64,000 nucleotides of DNA from Acanthopleura granulata (Eukaryota; Mollusca; Polyplacophora; Chitonida; Chitonidae), in NCBI GenBank assembly GCA_016165875.1, contig JABBOT010000012.1, positions 13,337,822 through 13,401,821 on the forward strand, given 5' to 3'. The notes beneath the pieces were generated by a model. The model made no database searches. It was not told the origin of the DNA and saw only the letters and a program-made list of their open reading frames with translations. Of the stretch, positions 47,478-60,791 are shown one piece after another. Both the position numbers and the translations under genes were made by a program. Position 1 is the first letter of the stretch. Each line of letters opens with the position of its first letter.

Positions 47478-50400
47478 TAGGCCAGGAGAAGGGTTGGACC
47501 TTTGCCCTGGGGAATGGTCCTGGGGATGTAGGGGGTTTGACACTCTCCGACAGCTGCTCAGCTTTTCATATTTAAAGCTGAGGTCATCCATCATTCTGTC
47601 AACCAGAGAAAATGTCCACAAAGTTTCCTCATTATACAGGCCTCCACTTCCCACAATGTTAAACTTCTGGACTCTCATATTAATAATACCCTGTATTTTC
47701 TGCATAGCTGGCAGGGCTGTGGCCTTCAACCAATGCCATTATAAGTATTTACCACTGGTGTATATGTGTGACCAGGATATTGCCAGTCTTATGTTCAAAC
47801 TGTAACTTGTTCATACATGTGAGGCATTTTTCAAGGTAGAGCCACAGGGTCAAATCAATGGTATAGTTCCTATTGATAGATGACAGGTCAGTACTGTCCA
47901 CATGACTGATGAGGGCTTGATTTTTATCACGGCCAATACCCTATGTATATTAACCCAAAGCCCTATAGTTCACTAGTACCTGGGACCTGAAAACAGCTGA
48001 ACACCCTGCCAGTGTGTTTTAGAAAACCTAGGTGCGAAATGGCGCATCATGCTACTCTTCAACATTGAGCCCTAAAGTCCAAAGATTTGAAGTGCATGCA
48101 TACCTCCGAATTACAACAGAAAGAACCATGAACCAGTTCTGAAAAATTACACTGGCCTTTTATAAAACTGTAAAGTATTTGTCACTATGCACATCATAAA
48201 TCCATGCCTCTAACCAACATGGCTGCTTGTAGTTTGCACAAATATACCCAACAGCATGTTAAATGTGATGAAGATCAGAAAGCATTTCGAGTATGCACAC
48301 TCTCAAAAAGCTGACAAAGTTAACTGAACATGACACGATAATTATTCCATGCCACAAAGTTTATCAAAAACAAGTACTAATTATTTTTCCTCTCTTTTTC
48401 GCATGTATCATAAATCAGAATTAAAATAATGTTGGTGGTAGAATGCGATACAAATGTCTCACAAATTACCAGAGCATTTCTGAGCAGTTGCAGGTTGAAT
48501 TTCTCTCAACCGGGAATTTCAAAGAAAGTTCAAGGCTGCCTGGGAGTATTTTCATTAGAAACCTTTTCCGAGCAGGGTTCAACCAGATTCGACGCACCAG
48601 GTTACGGTGCTCTCCAACTGAGGTGGCCTGCTAGTCAGTGGTGTGGGTAAGGGTATCTAGGACCCACTGTCAGGATTGCTTGGTATCATGTCCACATCCT
48701 GGTGAGATCTGAGGCCAGTTATCCCCACTTGTAACCTTTCTGCCAATCTCAATCCCTCTCAAAACTGACCAGTCCAGGGCCAGGGTAATCTTCTCAACCT
48801 CTCCCTCCCACACACAGGCATTCCAGTGCATACATGGAATTCAGCATATTTAATGTAGGAGAATCATCCACTGAAAAGGATGTAAGTTATACATGTGCAT
48901 TTTTTTCTTGTTCAATTATACAAAAAAGGATTATTTTTTTCATGTACCACTTGGTAGGCAGCAGACCTACTGCACTATCACTAACTCTGGATGGTTCAAA
49001 ACGTAGATTTTTAGGGTACATGTGCATTTTACAATGAAAAGAGTTAACATTTGCTTGTTGAATACATAGCCATGTCTAGCAAAATACAACCAGAAAAATG
49101 GCAAATTCAGTTGTACAAGCTTCTAGAACTCAGCAAAATCAAATGGTGTGAACTGTTATTCTGTTTTAGTCAAAAATGACAAACTGTATAAAACTGTATA
49201 AAAAATTTAACAAAATTCAGCAAAACTCAAATCTCCAGTTAAAGTATAATAAAAAACTGTTCCGTTTTACTCTAATATCTCAATATCACACAAAACCAAA
49301 CAGATGAATCAAAAAGTTATCAAAAAATTTAAATCCACATATCCTATATACCGTTATTTATTTCAGTAGATAATACTTTAGGTTACTATCCAGCACATAT
49401 AGGAAGATCAAATGTGGCCTCTGCCTTCAGAACTGTTAGTTAAAATCATCAATGCAAGACACAACCTCATCCGAAGTCCTAACATATTGGTCATGTAAAA
49501 GAACTAGGCAGTTATATCCTATTTCTCTTTATTCAATGATTTATACGCTGTAAACTGGCTATTAATTAAATCAAAGACAAGAGGACGGGACAGAGGGAGG
49601 AAATAGTACAGGTAACATAACGAGTTTCTGGGCAGGTGAGAGACAGGTAGAGATGTAAGCCAGGCCCGGTGAGTCTGGGGTCAGGTAATTAGTGGTGGTC
49701 TAATCAGTAGCTCGTTAGGATGGACTACCATAGCCATCCATCATGCTCCTGCCTTCTAGTACAGAAAGCCTCAGACTAAGGTCACTTAACAGCGTTTTTG
49801 CCTGAAACAATATCTCCAGCTTCATATAATCAAGACAAATTGGACTCTTTATTGTTCAAAGAATGTCAAATAAACATTTTGGTGAGGAATCCGGAGAGAG
49901 CGTAGATGCGTGACAGTATTGTTTTACAGGCGTAGGTGTACATGCAAAACACGTCAGGTATTCTTCAACTATATGCAGACGGTCATCAATAATATAGTTA
50001 ATTTCTCAATTTCAGGTGTTGGTTTCACAGGATTAGCATAGGTAAAAGACTAGCCATTAGGACTGGCCAACAAACCAGCTGGTTCTAATGACAAAGGGCT
50101 GTTCATTCTCCACAAGCTAATGTCTGCCCCCCACCCCCTCTCACAAAGCCTCCCAACACACCCCATGAATGGACCAGCTTGACTCACACTGCTATCAAAT
50201 GATGGATGGCATCCAATGCTCTATTCAGACTGAGCCAACTCTCCCTGGGGTGAGTTCCTAGGGACAGGCCATCCCTCCCATGGCAGTGATCAAACCTGCT
50301 GATAGCAGTGGTCTCATATCTCAGACTGGTCAGAAAGAAAACAAAAGTTGGGGACAACTGTAAGCATGGGGTACAGTACTACCTTAGCCTGGGGTGCTCC

Positions 50401-53400
50401 AAGCCATAGCCCTCCCATGCCACCAGAGATACGGCCCTGGGGTAGGGTCTTTAACCAAGCAGGAATCACTGGTAACTGGAGTTCAGGACCTGCTTCCTCC
50501 TGTCTGCTACTTAGATACACTTAGATAAGTATCATCTCCAGGGTTCAGAGCCACACAATAGGAACTCTGCTAGCCAGGTAGCCAAGTTTTATGAATAAAC
50601 TTCCCACATACATGACATACTAGTATATTCTGTATCCTGGTGTGGCATGCACTGAGCTTGGGCTTCACATATGTTTTATAGGTTCCAGATATACAGTTAG
50701 GATAGTTATCACTGCGGTCATCTGCCATGTGAGTTATCAACCTACATAACAGCTATAGCAGAGATCTGAACTCAGTGTTAAATGTGTACAGTGCTCATAT
50801 TAATTATGGCTGTTTAGCTGGCAAATGTCTATCACAGGGCTTTTTTTATGATGTCATTCACTACACAGTAAAGTGACCGCCCTGGCATTGACTGTCATAT
50901 AAAAGGAGGTTACATTTAATGAGAAATATCAAGAAGCTGTATGATGTCAATGGAAGTGGATGAACTACTTGACTAGATGTAGTCTCTACGGTAGAGAAAG
51001 AGATCCCTGAACAAACAGCCACGCACGGAAGAGCACGTCGCAGATGTAGGTGCCTTTAAGAAGCAGTAGAGTAGCAGTAATTTGTCTTTTCACAGCTCAA
51101 CCGCATATGCCACACTGGCCGAATGGTGGAGCAAGTGAAATCTAATTTTATAGGCAATGGGAGGAAATCAAAAGACATTTAAGTCAAAGTCATACATCGG
51201 GGATCTGTGCAGTGTGTTTTCATCTAAGAGTCAGCTACAGTAACTGTTGAGTCAAGAATCAATGTTTATGGCCATGTTCTAACAACACAGAGCCGCTGTT
51301 GTCCTAAATTAGAAGAGGGGAGCTAGTGTAATTAAATCGGCATCACATCAATGGACACTCATCCAAATGCTTTAATCTGATCACCCATGGCCAATATGTA
51401 GCTTGGTTGGAGAGGAAGTGTCCCTATAGCTTGCACCCCAGGCCTGGTCATAAGCGAGTGGACAAGCAGAGCTGAGCACAATATCCAACAAGAATGGAGA
51501 GCCCAGCCAGTGAAGATCAAAGCAGTGAGAACATGCAGTAAATGAAGGGCTGTCCAATCCCATCAGAATTTCCGTTCTCATGTGAGATGCGAAGAATCTC
51601 ATCAGCCTGTGCTAACGACTGCCGTAAGAAAGGTTTGTCAATGATGCCTGAGCCATCAATTGGGAGATGTGTACAGATTTAATTCTTGACAATTACAGAG
51701 TGAGAGGCCAATTCTGCCCGCATGCAACAGACCAATGCACATAAAAATCGGCAAATGTGAAACCCTGATTCTGCTGGAAAATCATGCAGTTTATCTCCAA
51801 GCTACATTGAAAACATGGCGCCATTGGAGAAATAAACTGTCACTTTTCTTCAGAAAACCACGCATACATTGAATTTAGCTGGTTTTAACTACAAGAATCA
51901 GCTTTTCTTAAGAGTTCAAAGTTCGGGTGTTTAAATTTAATCTGATCAGAAGTCATATTTATACATGCACGTTCCACTCACTGAATTGCCTATACACCGT
52001 TATACAGTATGTTATCTGACACCCAGTCTGGCAGCCGAAGTGTCATATACTGGGATAGACTGTGACTCTGGCACAATTGCTATTGTGGATTTAGTGGGCT
52101 AAAATGGGGCAAAAACATGACAGTTTTAGGATTAAGGGTGGGAATAGAGTTACAACTGATCACAGATAGAAGTGGCTGTGTCAGAGGGTTGTGCCAACAC
52201 ATAAATCCCTGGGTAAAACATGGAGTGGTTAGGGGAGCCCTGGTCTGGGGTCAGTCTCACCAGGGCGTGGCTGCTGTGGGATGCAGCAGGAGAAGTGTCA
52301 GAGAGCAGGTAGACCAGGGGGGGAGAGGGAGAGTGGGGAGTGGGGGGCCACACTAGTAAAGCTGCTGTCTGAAGGAACCAGTGAACACCAGAGGTCAGGT
52401 GACAGCCCCACAGTTCTTCCTCCTCTGCTCAGATGTATACTATTTCACATGAGAGTGATCTTCCATAAATCAGGGGTTAACTGCTGCTTGGGACTTCTTC
52501 TTACTAGCAGCACTTGATGGCTAACTGGAAGGCTAATAGATCTTTAAGCAGCTTTGAAAACCTCTGTAAAACAAGGTTTCCTACCTTCTCTGTCTACATG
52601 TATACTGCAGGTGTCCTGTCTGTGTGAAACGTAATACAAATTAACTGCTGTTAAATCTGATCTAATTGCTAAGGATAAAATGACATATAAAGGACACTGA
52701 TGCTTACATACATACACATTATTCAAAATATTAATCTCCAGATTCAATCATACAGATGAACTGTACTGACTCCAATGTAAGCATTTGCTTAATTTGACAT
52801 AATTCAGTCTCCAACTAGGAAAGTAAATGTTCTTTAAGAAGACTATTGAGAAGAGCTATCAAAACTGTTGATATGTTTTTGTTTTATTTTTTTATTTGTG
52901 TTCAAATTGATTGCTTCAATACAAAATTGGTGGCACATTTTTTGTTGTTGTTGTTGTACATGTAATGATGCGAACATAGGCTAGTGGGTTGTACAGAATA
53001 TGTACTTCTAGCTTGTATCCCAGGCTACGGCCTGTGACTGATGCTCCTATGAATCTTTCCAAATCCTTTTTCAAAGCTTGCATTCTGATACCTTTTCAAA
53101 AACAGGCATTTAGAAACTTTTGTTATGCACATGTACTCAAGATCAAATATTACAATTACATAACCTGAATTGATGCCTAGATTCAAATATCTAGACTTCA
53201 ATCACGTATTATATTTCTAACACATTCTCAAATTTCACAGACTGCCATGGTCCACCAATTGAATAAACATCCCCCTTGGGTTCCTAATTAAGACTGGCTC
53301 TTGGCAAGCTGCATTTGAACAGGCTCCACTGAAGCACCTTATTGTGAATCTCTTCATGAACTACCCACTTTATAGGCTTCTGGACAAGCTGAATCTTCTG

Positions 53401-56400
53401 TTACAACTTTTTGTTTAGTTAAGAAGTAAGCTGTGTATCTCCTCTCCAAGGGCGCAAGGGAAATCACAAGTCTGTGGCAGAACTGACATTGTACTGTCCA
53501 TCGTCAAACTCCCCTAAAATTTCATGTCCAAATATTATGACAGCGGGCTTGCATTCCGTATCCTATTTCCTATTATATCCTTGCAAGCCACACCCTTGGC
53601 TTACCTGAGGATTGGGATTTTGTTTGGCAGCATGTACATGTCTAACACTTGAGGGCAATTCTAGGCAGGGTAGATCAGAAGAACACCAATATCATCCATG
53701 TAAACAACTAAATCAGTCTACATCTGGTGCATCAAAAGAAACATATTAGTGTTATGGTAGCAACTAAATTTTTCAGCTTTGACTTCATGTTGAGGAAATA
53801 ACCCTTGTACACTTGTGAGAAGAGGACCTGTAGAAAAATGAAACTTCAATCAATAGTACAGGTACAGGTTCTAATCTATGTTAATAACTTTTTGAACTGA
53901 AGTGGGTTTCATATTTAATCTGTTTAGATGATACATTGTTATGTATTTCAAATGTTAAGAATGCATGTCTAATTATATATTATTCTTCTATGGATAATGA
54001 ATTTAGATATCAGTTTATTTCAATTCCAAACACACATATCTTTTTAAGTTATAGTATAAAGTCCAACCAGTAATGAGGCTTACACCGAACAACACAAAAA
54101 CATCTAAGCTTTCATTGAAACCTTGCAGCCTGCATGAGAAAAGCTAAAGAAGAATCTGCCTCCAAGGCCCTTTTCACGCCCTTGTTATATGTACACAAAT
54201 AGATGTGTGGTCGGACATGCCATGGCAAAGAAAAGCGATTCCTCTGTGAATGATTTTTAGGGCACATTCCTGGTATGCAATCTCTCTGGCACAACACCTT
54301 TGCTGGTCTAGAGCGTGTCTCACAGGCTCAGATCTGCTGCACAGTAAACCACAACACTCCACAACTCATCCTGATAGAAGAAGCCCAAGCAGTCTTCCTC
54401 TTCAGAAGATATATCTATGCAGGAGAAAAAATTGCATCTTGTTAACTCGTTGGTGGTAAGAATATCCCCATAATGTTCTGACATTCACTGACCCTTGAAA
54501 CTATCTCTGGTGCCAGAAAATATGTCTTTTCTCTGACGCCAGGATTAATGTTCAACCAAAACCCCTGTGGTCTATTCAAGCTGCAAGGTATGCACGGATA
54601 CATGTCATGGGTAATATTTTTCAGAAACCTTTCTGAATTCCTTTCTATCCCAACTTTTACCCCCAACTGAACCTACAGGAAAGCAATATCTGACACGTAC
54701 ATGCACTTTATCTTGAACTCTTTTTAGTTTAACTTGATGCAAGAAATTCATCAAATTTGACTAACGAAACAGAATTTCTATTTACAATATTACAATCAAC
54801 CCTGTTACAGCTACATGTATACCATTTAGTATGATGATTTAGTCGATTATCTTTCTCAAAAATAAAAATACAAATGAATTTCCTTCTAGCATTTCACGTT
54901 TTATGAAAACCAAATGACGATTAAATTAAAAAATTAAATTTCAAAATTTAAGTTACTCAAAAAATCCAAGGCTCCTTCCATCCAATACTAAATGTACATC
55001 TACATATAAGTACATACTGACACCTTTATAGGTGCCATTAAGGCTTCTGTATTTGTTGTCACTGGGGAATACTCAAGACACTGGAATAAGAAGGGTCTAT
55101 ATATAAGCCAGACGTCCATAACTCATTCTCCAGGAATAGATGGGTTGATGCCCTGGCAGACATTGTATAATGTATAAACAGTAAGGTTTGGCCTCTGGAG
55201 CCCTCCACTTTAGTTTTATGGGCAAGCCTATAAAGTTCTCATCACAGTGATATGTCATTTGGCATAATTGGCACACTCTGAGCAGGGATTCCAGGACTGA
55301 GATGGGACTGTCGAGATTGCCTCAAGGTCTAATACCTGACCAAACCCCTGAACCTAGAGCTGGCATTCTGATGGAAGCAAGCAGAAAAATGTGCCGAGGA
55401 GTTGTGTTTGAGGTACAGACTTAAAAGAGTGCTCTGATCGCAGCTAGCACAGGGCCTACGGTACCTTCTTAACCCTGGAGGCATTTCCCACTTGGAAGCG
55501 CACACTGTTTTGTTATAACGCAGGGAAAGATGGGTCTCTCATATCCATAACAGAGCAATCACAGCATTTGAACAAACAGGAGCGAACCTGCAGTCAAGAA
55601 AAAATGCTGTACAAAGCCAGTTGTCATGTATGACAAGAAAAATGGGATGGTTTTTATAAAAGCTTGGAGTTAAACTGTTCAATCTGTCATCACTTTTGAA
55701 CAATTTGAGTCATAAGCCAGCTGCTAAAACTGAAAGCCAGTTCTATATACATGACAAATCCATACAACACATTATAACCTTTTCTTTCATTAAAAGAAAT
55801 TTCATCAAAAATAAATGTTAAAAAAATTTATTACATTTTGAAGGTTCGTGTATTTATGATAAATTAGGGGATGTCAGTGTAAAGCAATGTACATGTTGGT
55901 GAATGCTTTTGTCCTGAGTGGCTGCATGGCTCCCCACAGCTCTGAATTGAGTCACCAAAACCTACATACCATGCCAATTTGACAATTATTCATTTTCACT
56001 TTTCCAGACGGTCATAATTTATGTCTAACTTGGGGTCTGGGATTTGGGGGTGGGGTGCAGAGGCTGTCTGGCCCAAAAGCAACATATACTAAGGGCATAA
56101 ACATAGCTCTTACTTCATCCCACATATCCAGAGCCAACAGTAATGCCAATGCATTTTATAAACGTCTCAAAGGAAAACTCTGCTTCTTTTTACAATGATA
56201 GAATTTCTAAAACACGGAACTAAGAAAACAGACCACATTGCTGTTAACAGAATGACTCTTAATAAAAAGGTTCTCAAAGTCGCTAAAACTCTTAGACAAC
56301 AGCGACAATCATAATTTACTGATTTTGAGGAACAACTGTGCCATGCAAAAACATCTCCCAAAATTATCTTGTGTGAATCAATTAACTGAGGCCATAACTT

Positions 56401-58662
56401 TATTGTAAGAGGCTGTTCTCTCAATCCACACACAGGGGATTCAGAATGGCCATAGAGCTGCCCGCTGGCCAATAGAGGGACAGTGCTCTGGGGCTAAGGC
56501 ATCTTCATATTGATCTGTTGACAATGTGTCATCTTCTTCTCCCATATAGAGGAGTCCTGTAGGGCTACCAGCTGGGCAGCCTCTGCCCACACCTTGTCTG
56601 TAAGAACTGACCCCTCTGTACACACAATTCCCTCTGCACCACAAATCCCTGACAAAACTCACCCTAGTCAACACTGGGGCTGACTCCGGAGACCCGGGCA
56701 TTCCTCCACTGCCGACTCAGCTCTCTAATAGTCCAAATACTGCCGGATGATGATTCACCCTAATTTCCTTGGCTTGGCAGAACCTGTAGAGAAGCTTTAC
56801 AATCATTCCACACAACGTTTCCTTTTGATCATGACCAATGACTTCCTCCTACTCATTCAACACATGCTGGGCTTCTGTTTGCTTTCAGTCAATCTCCTGA
56901 TTACAGGTATGCATATTGTCTATTATCTTTTTTAACTCTTTCTGTAAATGAGCAGAATCATATTTCTCAAAGGACCTTCTTCTGGTTGTCATTCATATCA
57001 CATTCACAGCACAGACTGCAGTGCTTGTTTACATACTCAATCCGATCGGAAAAACTGCTATCAACAATATTTAAATGTACAATTTTCACAAAACAGTTAC
57101 GCTGGTGATTTAAATGTTCATGAGAGCGATCCTCTTCATACGTACAATAACAGGTACATTTTATCTTTGATCAACATGGTTCAGAAATAAAATCCAAAAT
57201 GATTATGTTAAAAATTTTCAATGTTGAACAAAATTGATGGCACGTCAACTGTACTGTGTGTTTGTTTGAATACACCTAATGGCAACGGCAGAGTGCTTCA
57301 CTTCTGGGTAAAAATACTGAGTAAACTTGAGACCTACATTCTTTGGATCTTGAATTTTAAGCAACTCTGAAACCATATGTCCCCCACCTCCTCCCCGAAC
57401 CTAAACAGAAGACAGAATCAATACAAAAAAAAAAGAAACTGACAGTTAAGTACCTTCTCAATGACAAATCTGTCATATGCACAGAATGGTTGTGTGTTGT
57501 GTTATTGTGGGAGGGGAGACAGTGTGAGAATCAGGGTAGTTACAAGCTAACCCCTGTCTGGCTAATAATGATTGGGGTGGTGTGGAAGATGAGGATCATC
57601 ATCCTGCAGTCTTGCAGTTGGCCTGGCGATGACAGACCCCTGGCAGGATCCCCTCTGCCTGTCCTTGCTCAGGGCTGTCTGTGTCTGGTTGGGACCCTCC
57701 AGTGCTGACAGACACAAGGCTATCCCTTACACTAGGGGAGAGCTCAGCAGACTGGCATCTCTGTTCCCTGATCCTGTCTGAGTGACCATGGGTCATCTTT
57801 CTCTTCCCCACCCCTGCTGTTTCCCCAGCCTCACACATGTTTATCTGTGTCAGATCAGCTCCCTTCACCATCAGATACATGGCAGTGCAACCAACATGTG
57901 GATTTATTTTAAAATTTGTATCATCAATCAATCCATGTAAAGAGAGTAAGGGTCACACGGCTGAACTGAATCTGGGTCTTCCAAATCACTGACCAGAGCA
58001 ATCTGAGCGAAAAGGGACTTATCCCGGAACAAATGCTGGGTGAATTTTCACCATGTGGCAACATAATGGCACCGAGAAATAAAAACACCAACAAGCTGTA
58101 GCATTTCTGAACGCTATCAATATAACTGTTTTTTCTGCTTCTTTTTTATCCTCTTTCTGATTGAGTTTTTAGGAGTACCCCCCAAAAATGTTTCATACAT
58201 AGATCATGGTAATAAGGTGAACGGGTGCAAGAAACTAGGCAAGCTAAGAACCCACAAGAAACAACTGTTCAGTAAATCTGACATGAGCTAAGTGTGAACA
58301 CACAACCTCACAAATCAATGACTTGTCATCGTTTGTGAAGTATTTACAAATACTGAGCACAATGGAAAAAAATCAAGAGGTTATCATCTTAACTTTTTGA
58401 TCCAGCAGGTCTGTCTAAAGGTTTTGAGTCAGAGTTCAAGAGAAAGATTAATATTCAAGTACATCAAAAACATCAGAAATACCACCATGGTGATGTTACG
58501 TGATTGACGAAGTAATTACCGAGTAAGTCAATTGGCTGTACAAATGAGGCAATCTACCACAGGTGATCTTTCTTGATGTTCGGAATGTTTATCAGCAGGG
58601 CTGGGATGCTGTAACAGAGGTACCCCCCAGTCTGTTCCCCTGTAATCATTAGACAAATGAGT

Positions 58663-58673
58663 GGGGGGGGGGG
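58663..58673. repeat. Homopolymer run of 11 G
   Basis: Eleven G in a row on the plus strand. Confidence 0.95.
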
Positions 58674-60315
58674 CAATAAGGGCTGAGTAACTGCCTTCCT
58701 TAACACTGTGTACTACCTGTCCCATAAAACCTGAAGGTACAAAAAATGGTTAAACTTCCAATGACCTCTGGGTTGTTAACTTAATTCCTCTTTGATCTCT
58801 AGCATGCTCTGTTAAGTCTTAAAAACAAAATATAAAATACAAATATATTTATCACTTTATATCACTTTCTACACATTTTGCTCATGTTTTCCACTGTTTC
58901 CATTGACAGCCATATTTTGATACGTGAAATTAATGCTCCCTAACAGATTAATTTTAAATTAACAAAATTAAGATACTACGACAGGACTTTCTTCATTGTG
59001 AGAGATCCAGACATGAAAACACCAAATATTTATGGTACTTCAATCCCACCATTGGTTATTTTCACAGAGTTTGATTTGAAGAATATAAAAGAAGGTACTA
59101 GCTAAAGTTCAATGTATTCAACTTGAAATAACATGTGTGATACCTCACTGTTTCAGATGTCACATCTATCAATGAAAAGAAAATCCAGATATATCCAAAG
59201 GAATAATTTTGTTTTAGATTTAGTATTAACGAATCTAAACCTATAAGAAACTTTGAGTATATGCATCTGAATGCGGTCAAGTTCATTTCTGTTTAACTTG
59301 CCCACATTTTACATCACGCACCGGAGTCAGCATCTGAGCAACTGCTGTGTGTCCTAGAGCACATTACAACACAGCACTGTGTTAACACACACCCAGAAAC
59401 ATACTCCAGACATGTTCAATTGACAGCCAATGGCAGGTTGCGTCAGCTCATGACACAAACCATTTCCCTAAACGACTAAATAATGCCAGCTTTTCCTAGG
59501 CCACTAAGTCACTCTGCTCACAACGTTTGTAGTTTTTGTTTCTCCTCTTAGACACCTTATTCAGCTTTGAACTGTTGTTGATACCTGCAAGATGTCAGTC
59601 AAGATAAATGTATGGTTGGGTCCTTGTCTTTTCTTAGAACTCTGTTTGGAACTTTGGGAAAAAGGCAAGGCATGACGATTGCACGGCTGGGACTAGCTTT
59701 CTTTCCTAACAGCAGTTTTGTCCTCTTACGAACAGTACAACACGAAAGTTCAGTTGCCAGATGAACATAAAACACACATAGAGAGTTACTACATTTTGAT
59801 CAAGCAGTGTAAAACAAGAACATGAAAAACATCTACGAGTTTTCATCCGAATAATAAGATTTAATTCTAAGTGCTCTAGAACTGTCCACAACTGAAATTT
59901 AGGATTTAAGTGGGTTTATGTCCTATTAAATATATCTACTTTGGCTCTGTGGTTACAGCACTTACAAGACTGTCAATGTTCAGTCCATTAGTGCTTACCT
60001 AAGAGAGTTGCTTGTTCCACTACAGCTGGGGTATGCTGGCTAGTCTCAGGATCTGCCTTCCATTGGGACCATGCCAGGTACATATAGCTGAGGCCATCAC
60101 TCACATTACAAGCAAGTTCACTGAACGTAACTTCGACCAATCCTCCAAGAACAGGTCCCCCTCAAGGACTTTTTACTGGGATTTTAACTTGCATTCTTTT
60201 ATTTCTCTATAAAAGTTAATTTCATTAAAATCTGTATTTTTTTTTGCCACAATAAAACAGATGAATTCCACATCAACTGGTCCTAATTTAAATAATTGGT
60301 TCAGGGTTTTGTTAA

Positions 60316-60791
60316 AGAAAAAGACCTTGTAAAAATGAACTCACGGTGAGTGAAAAGACCATTAAAACCTGTATCTGAGAACATCTTCACCAAATTTTTT
60401 TTTCACCAAAATAAATGCGGTCAAAAGTTTTGATTGCATGGTGGGGTTTTACGGACCATATTGATAAAGTGGTTCACCAGTGACGTCACACAACTTTTTG
60501 TACACCTTTATGTTCAGGTCTGAATAAAGTTCTTGTGAAAAATAATCCTTTAATGTTTGCCCGTGTATGAAACTGCTAATATGACATTAACTTTCTGCTT
60601 TAGGGCCATAGATAAGTCAGCGTGACGTCACTGGTGAACCAGTGGTCCATAAAATCCACCTTATAATAAAACCATTTGACTGTGTTTATTTTGGTGAAAA
60701 AAATCTAAAAAGATCAGTGAAGGTGTTTTCAGATACAGTTTTTAATGGTCTTTTCACTCACCATAAGTTCATTTTTACGAGCACTTTCCCT
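60316..60791. mobile_element. Foldback MITE with long terminal inverted repeats and TTAA flanks
   Basis: The left arm (60316-60490) and right arm (60622-60791) are inverted repeats of about 170 bp, roughly 75-80% identical by eye. Both contain, in opposite orientation, GTAAAAATGAAC, GGTGAGTGAAAAGACCATTA, TTCACCAAAATAAA and GGTTCACCAGTGACGTCAC. The loop is about 131 bp with no coding capacity. TTAA is present on both outer edges (60312-60315 and 60792-60795), as expected for a TTAA-targeting (piggyBac-like) non-autonomous element. The element ends would then read AG[AG][AG]AAAG. Confidence 0.82.

Noticed and set aside
50990..51075. Minus-strand G-T-Y-I-C segment, considered as Ig1
   Set aside because: The acidic residue before Gly is missing, the sequence after the cysteine does not resemble a beta strand leading to W-I-[DE], and no suitable donor follows.
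53440..53530. Minus-strand D-D-G-Q-Y-N segment, considered as Ig1
   Set aside because: The position of the Ig cysteine is valine, and a stop follows within eight codons.
56441..56701. Minus-strand frame of 86 codons in a G+C-richer patch
   Set aside because: No domain, no splice sites in phase, and no relation to the expected Ig1 or leader.
57599..57931. Minus-strand frame of 110 codons
   Set aside because: Low-complexity composition with no motif or splice context. Likely chance in a G+C-richer patch.
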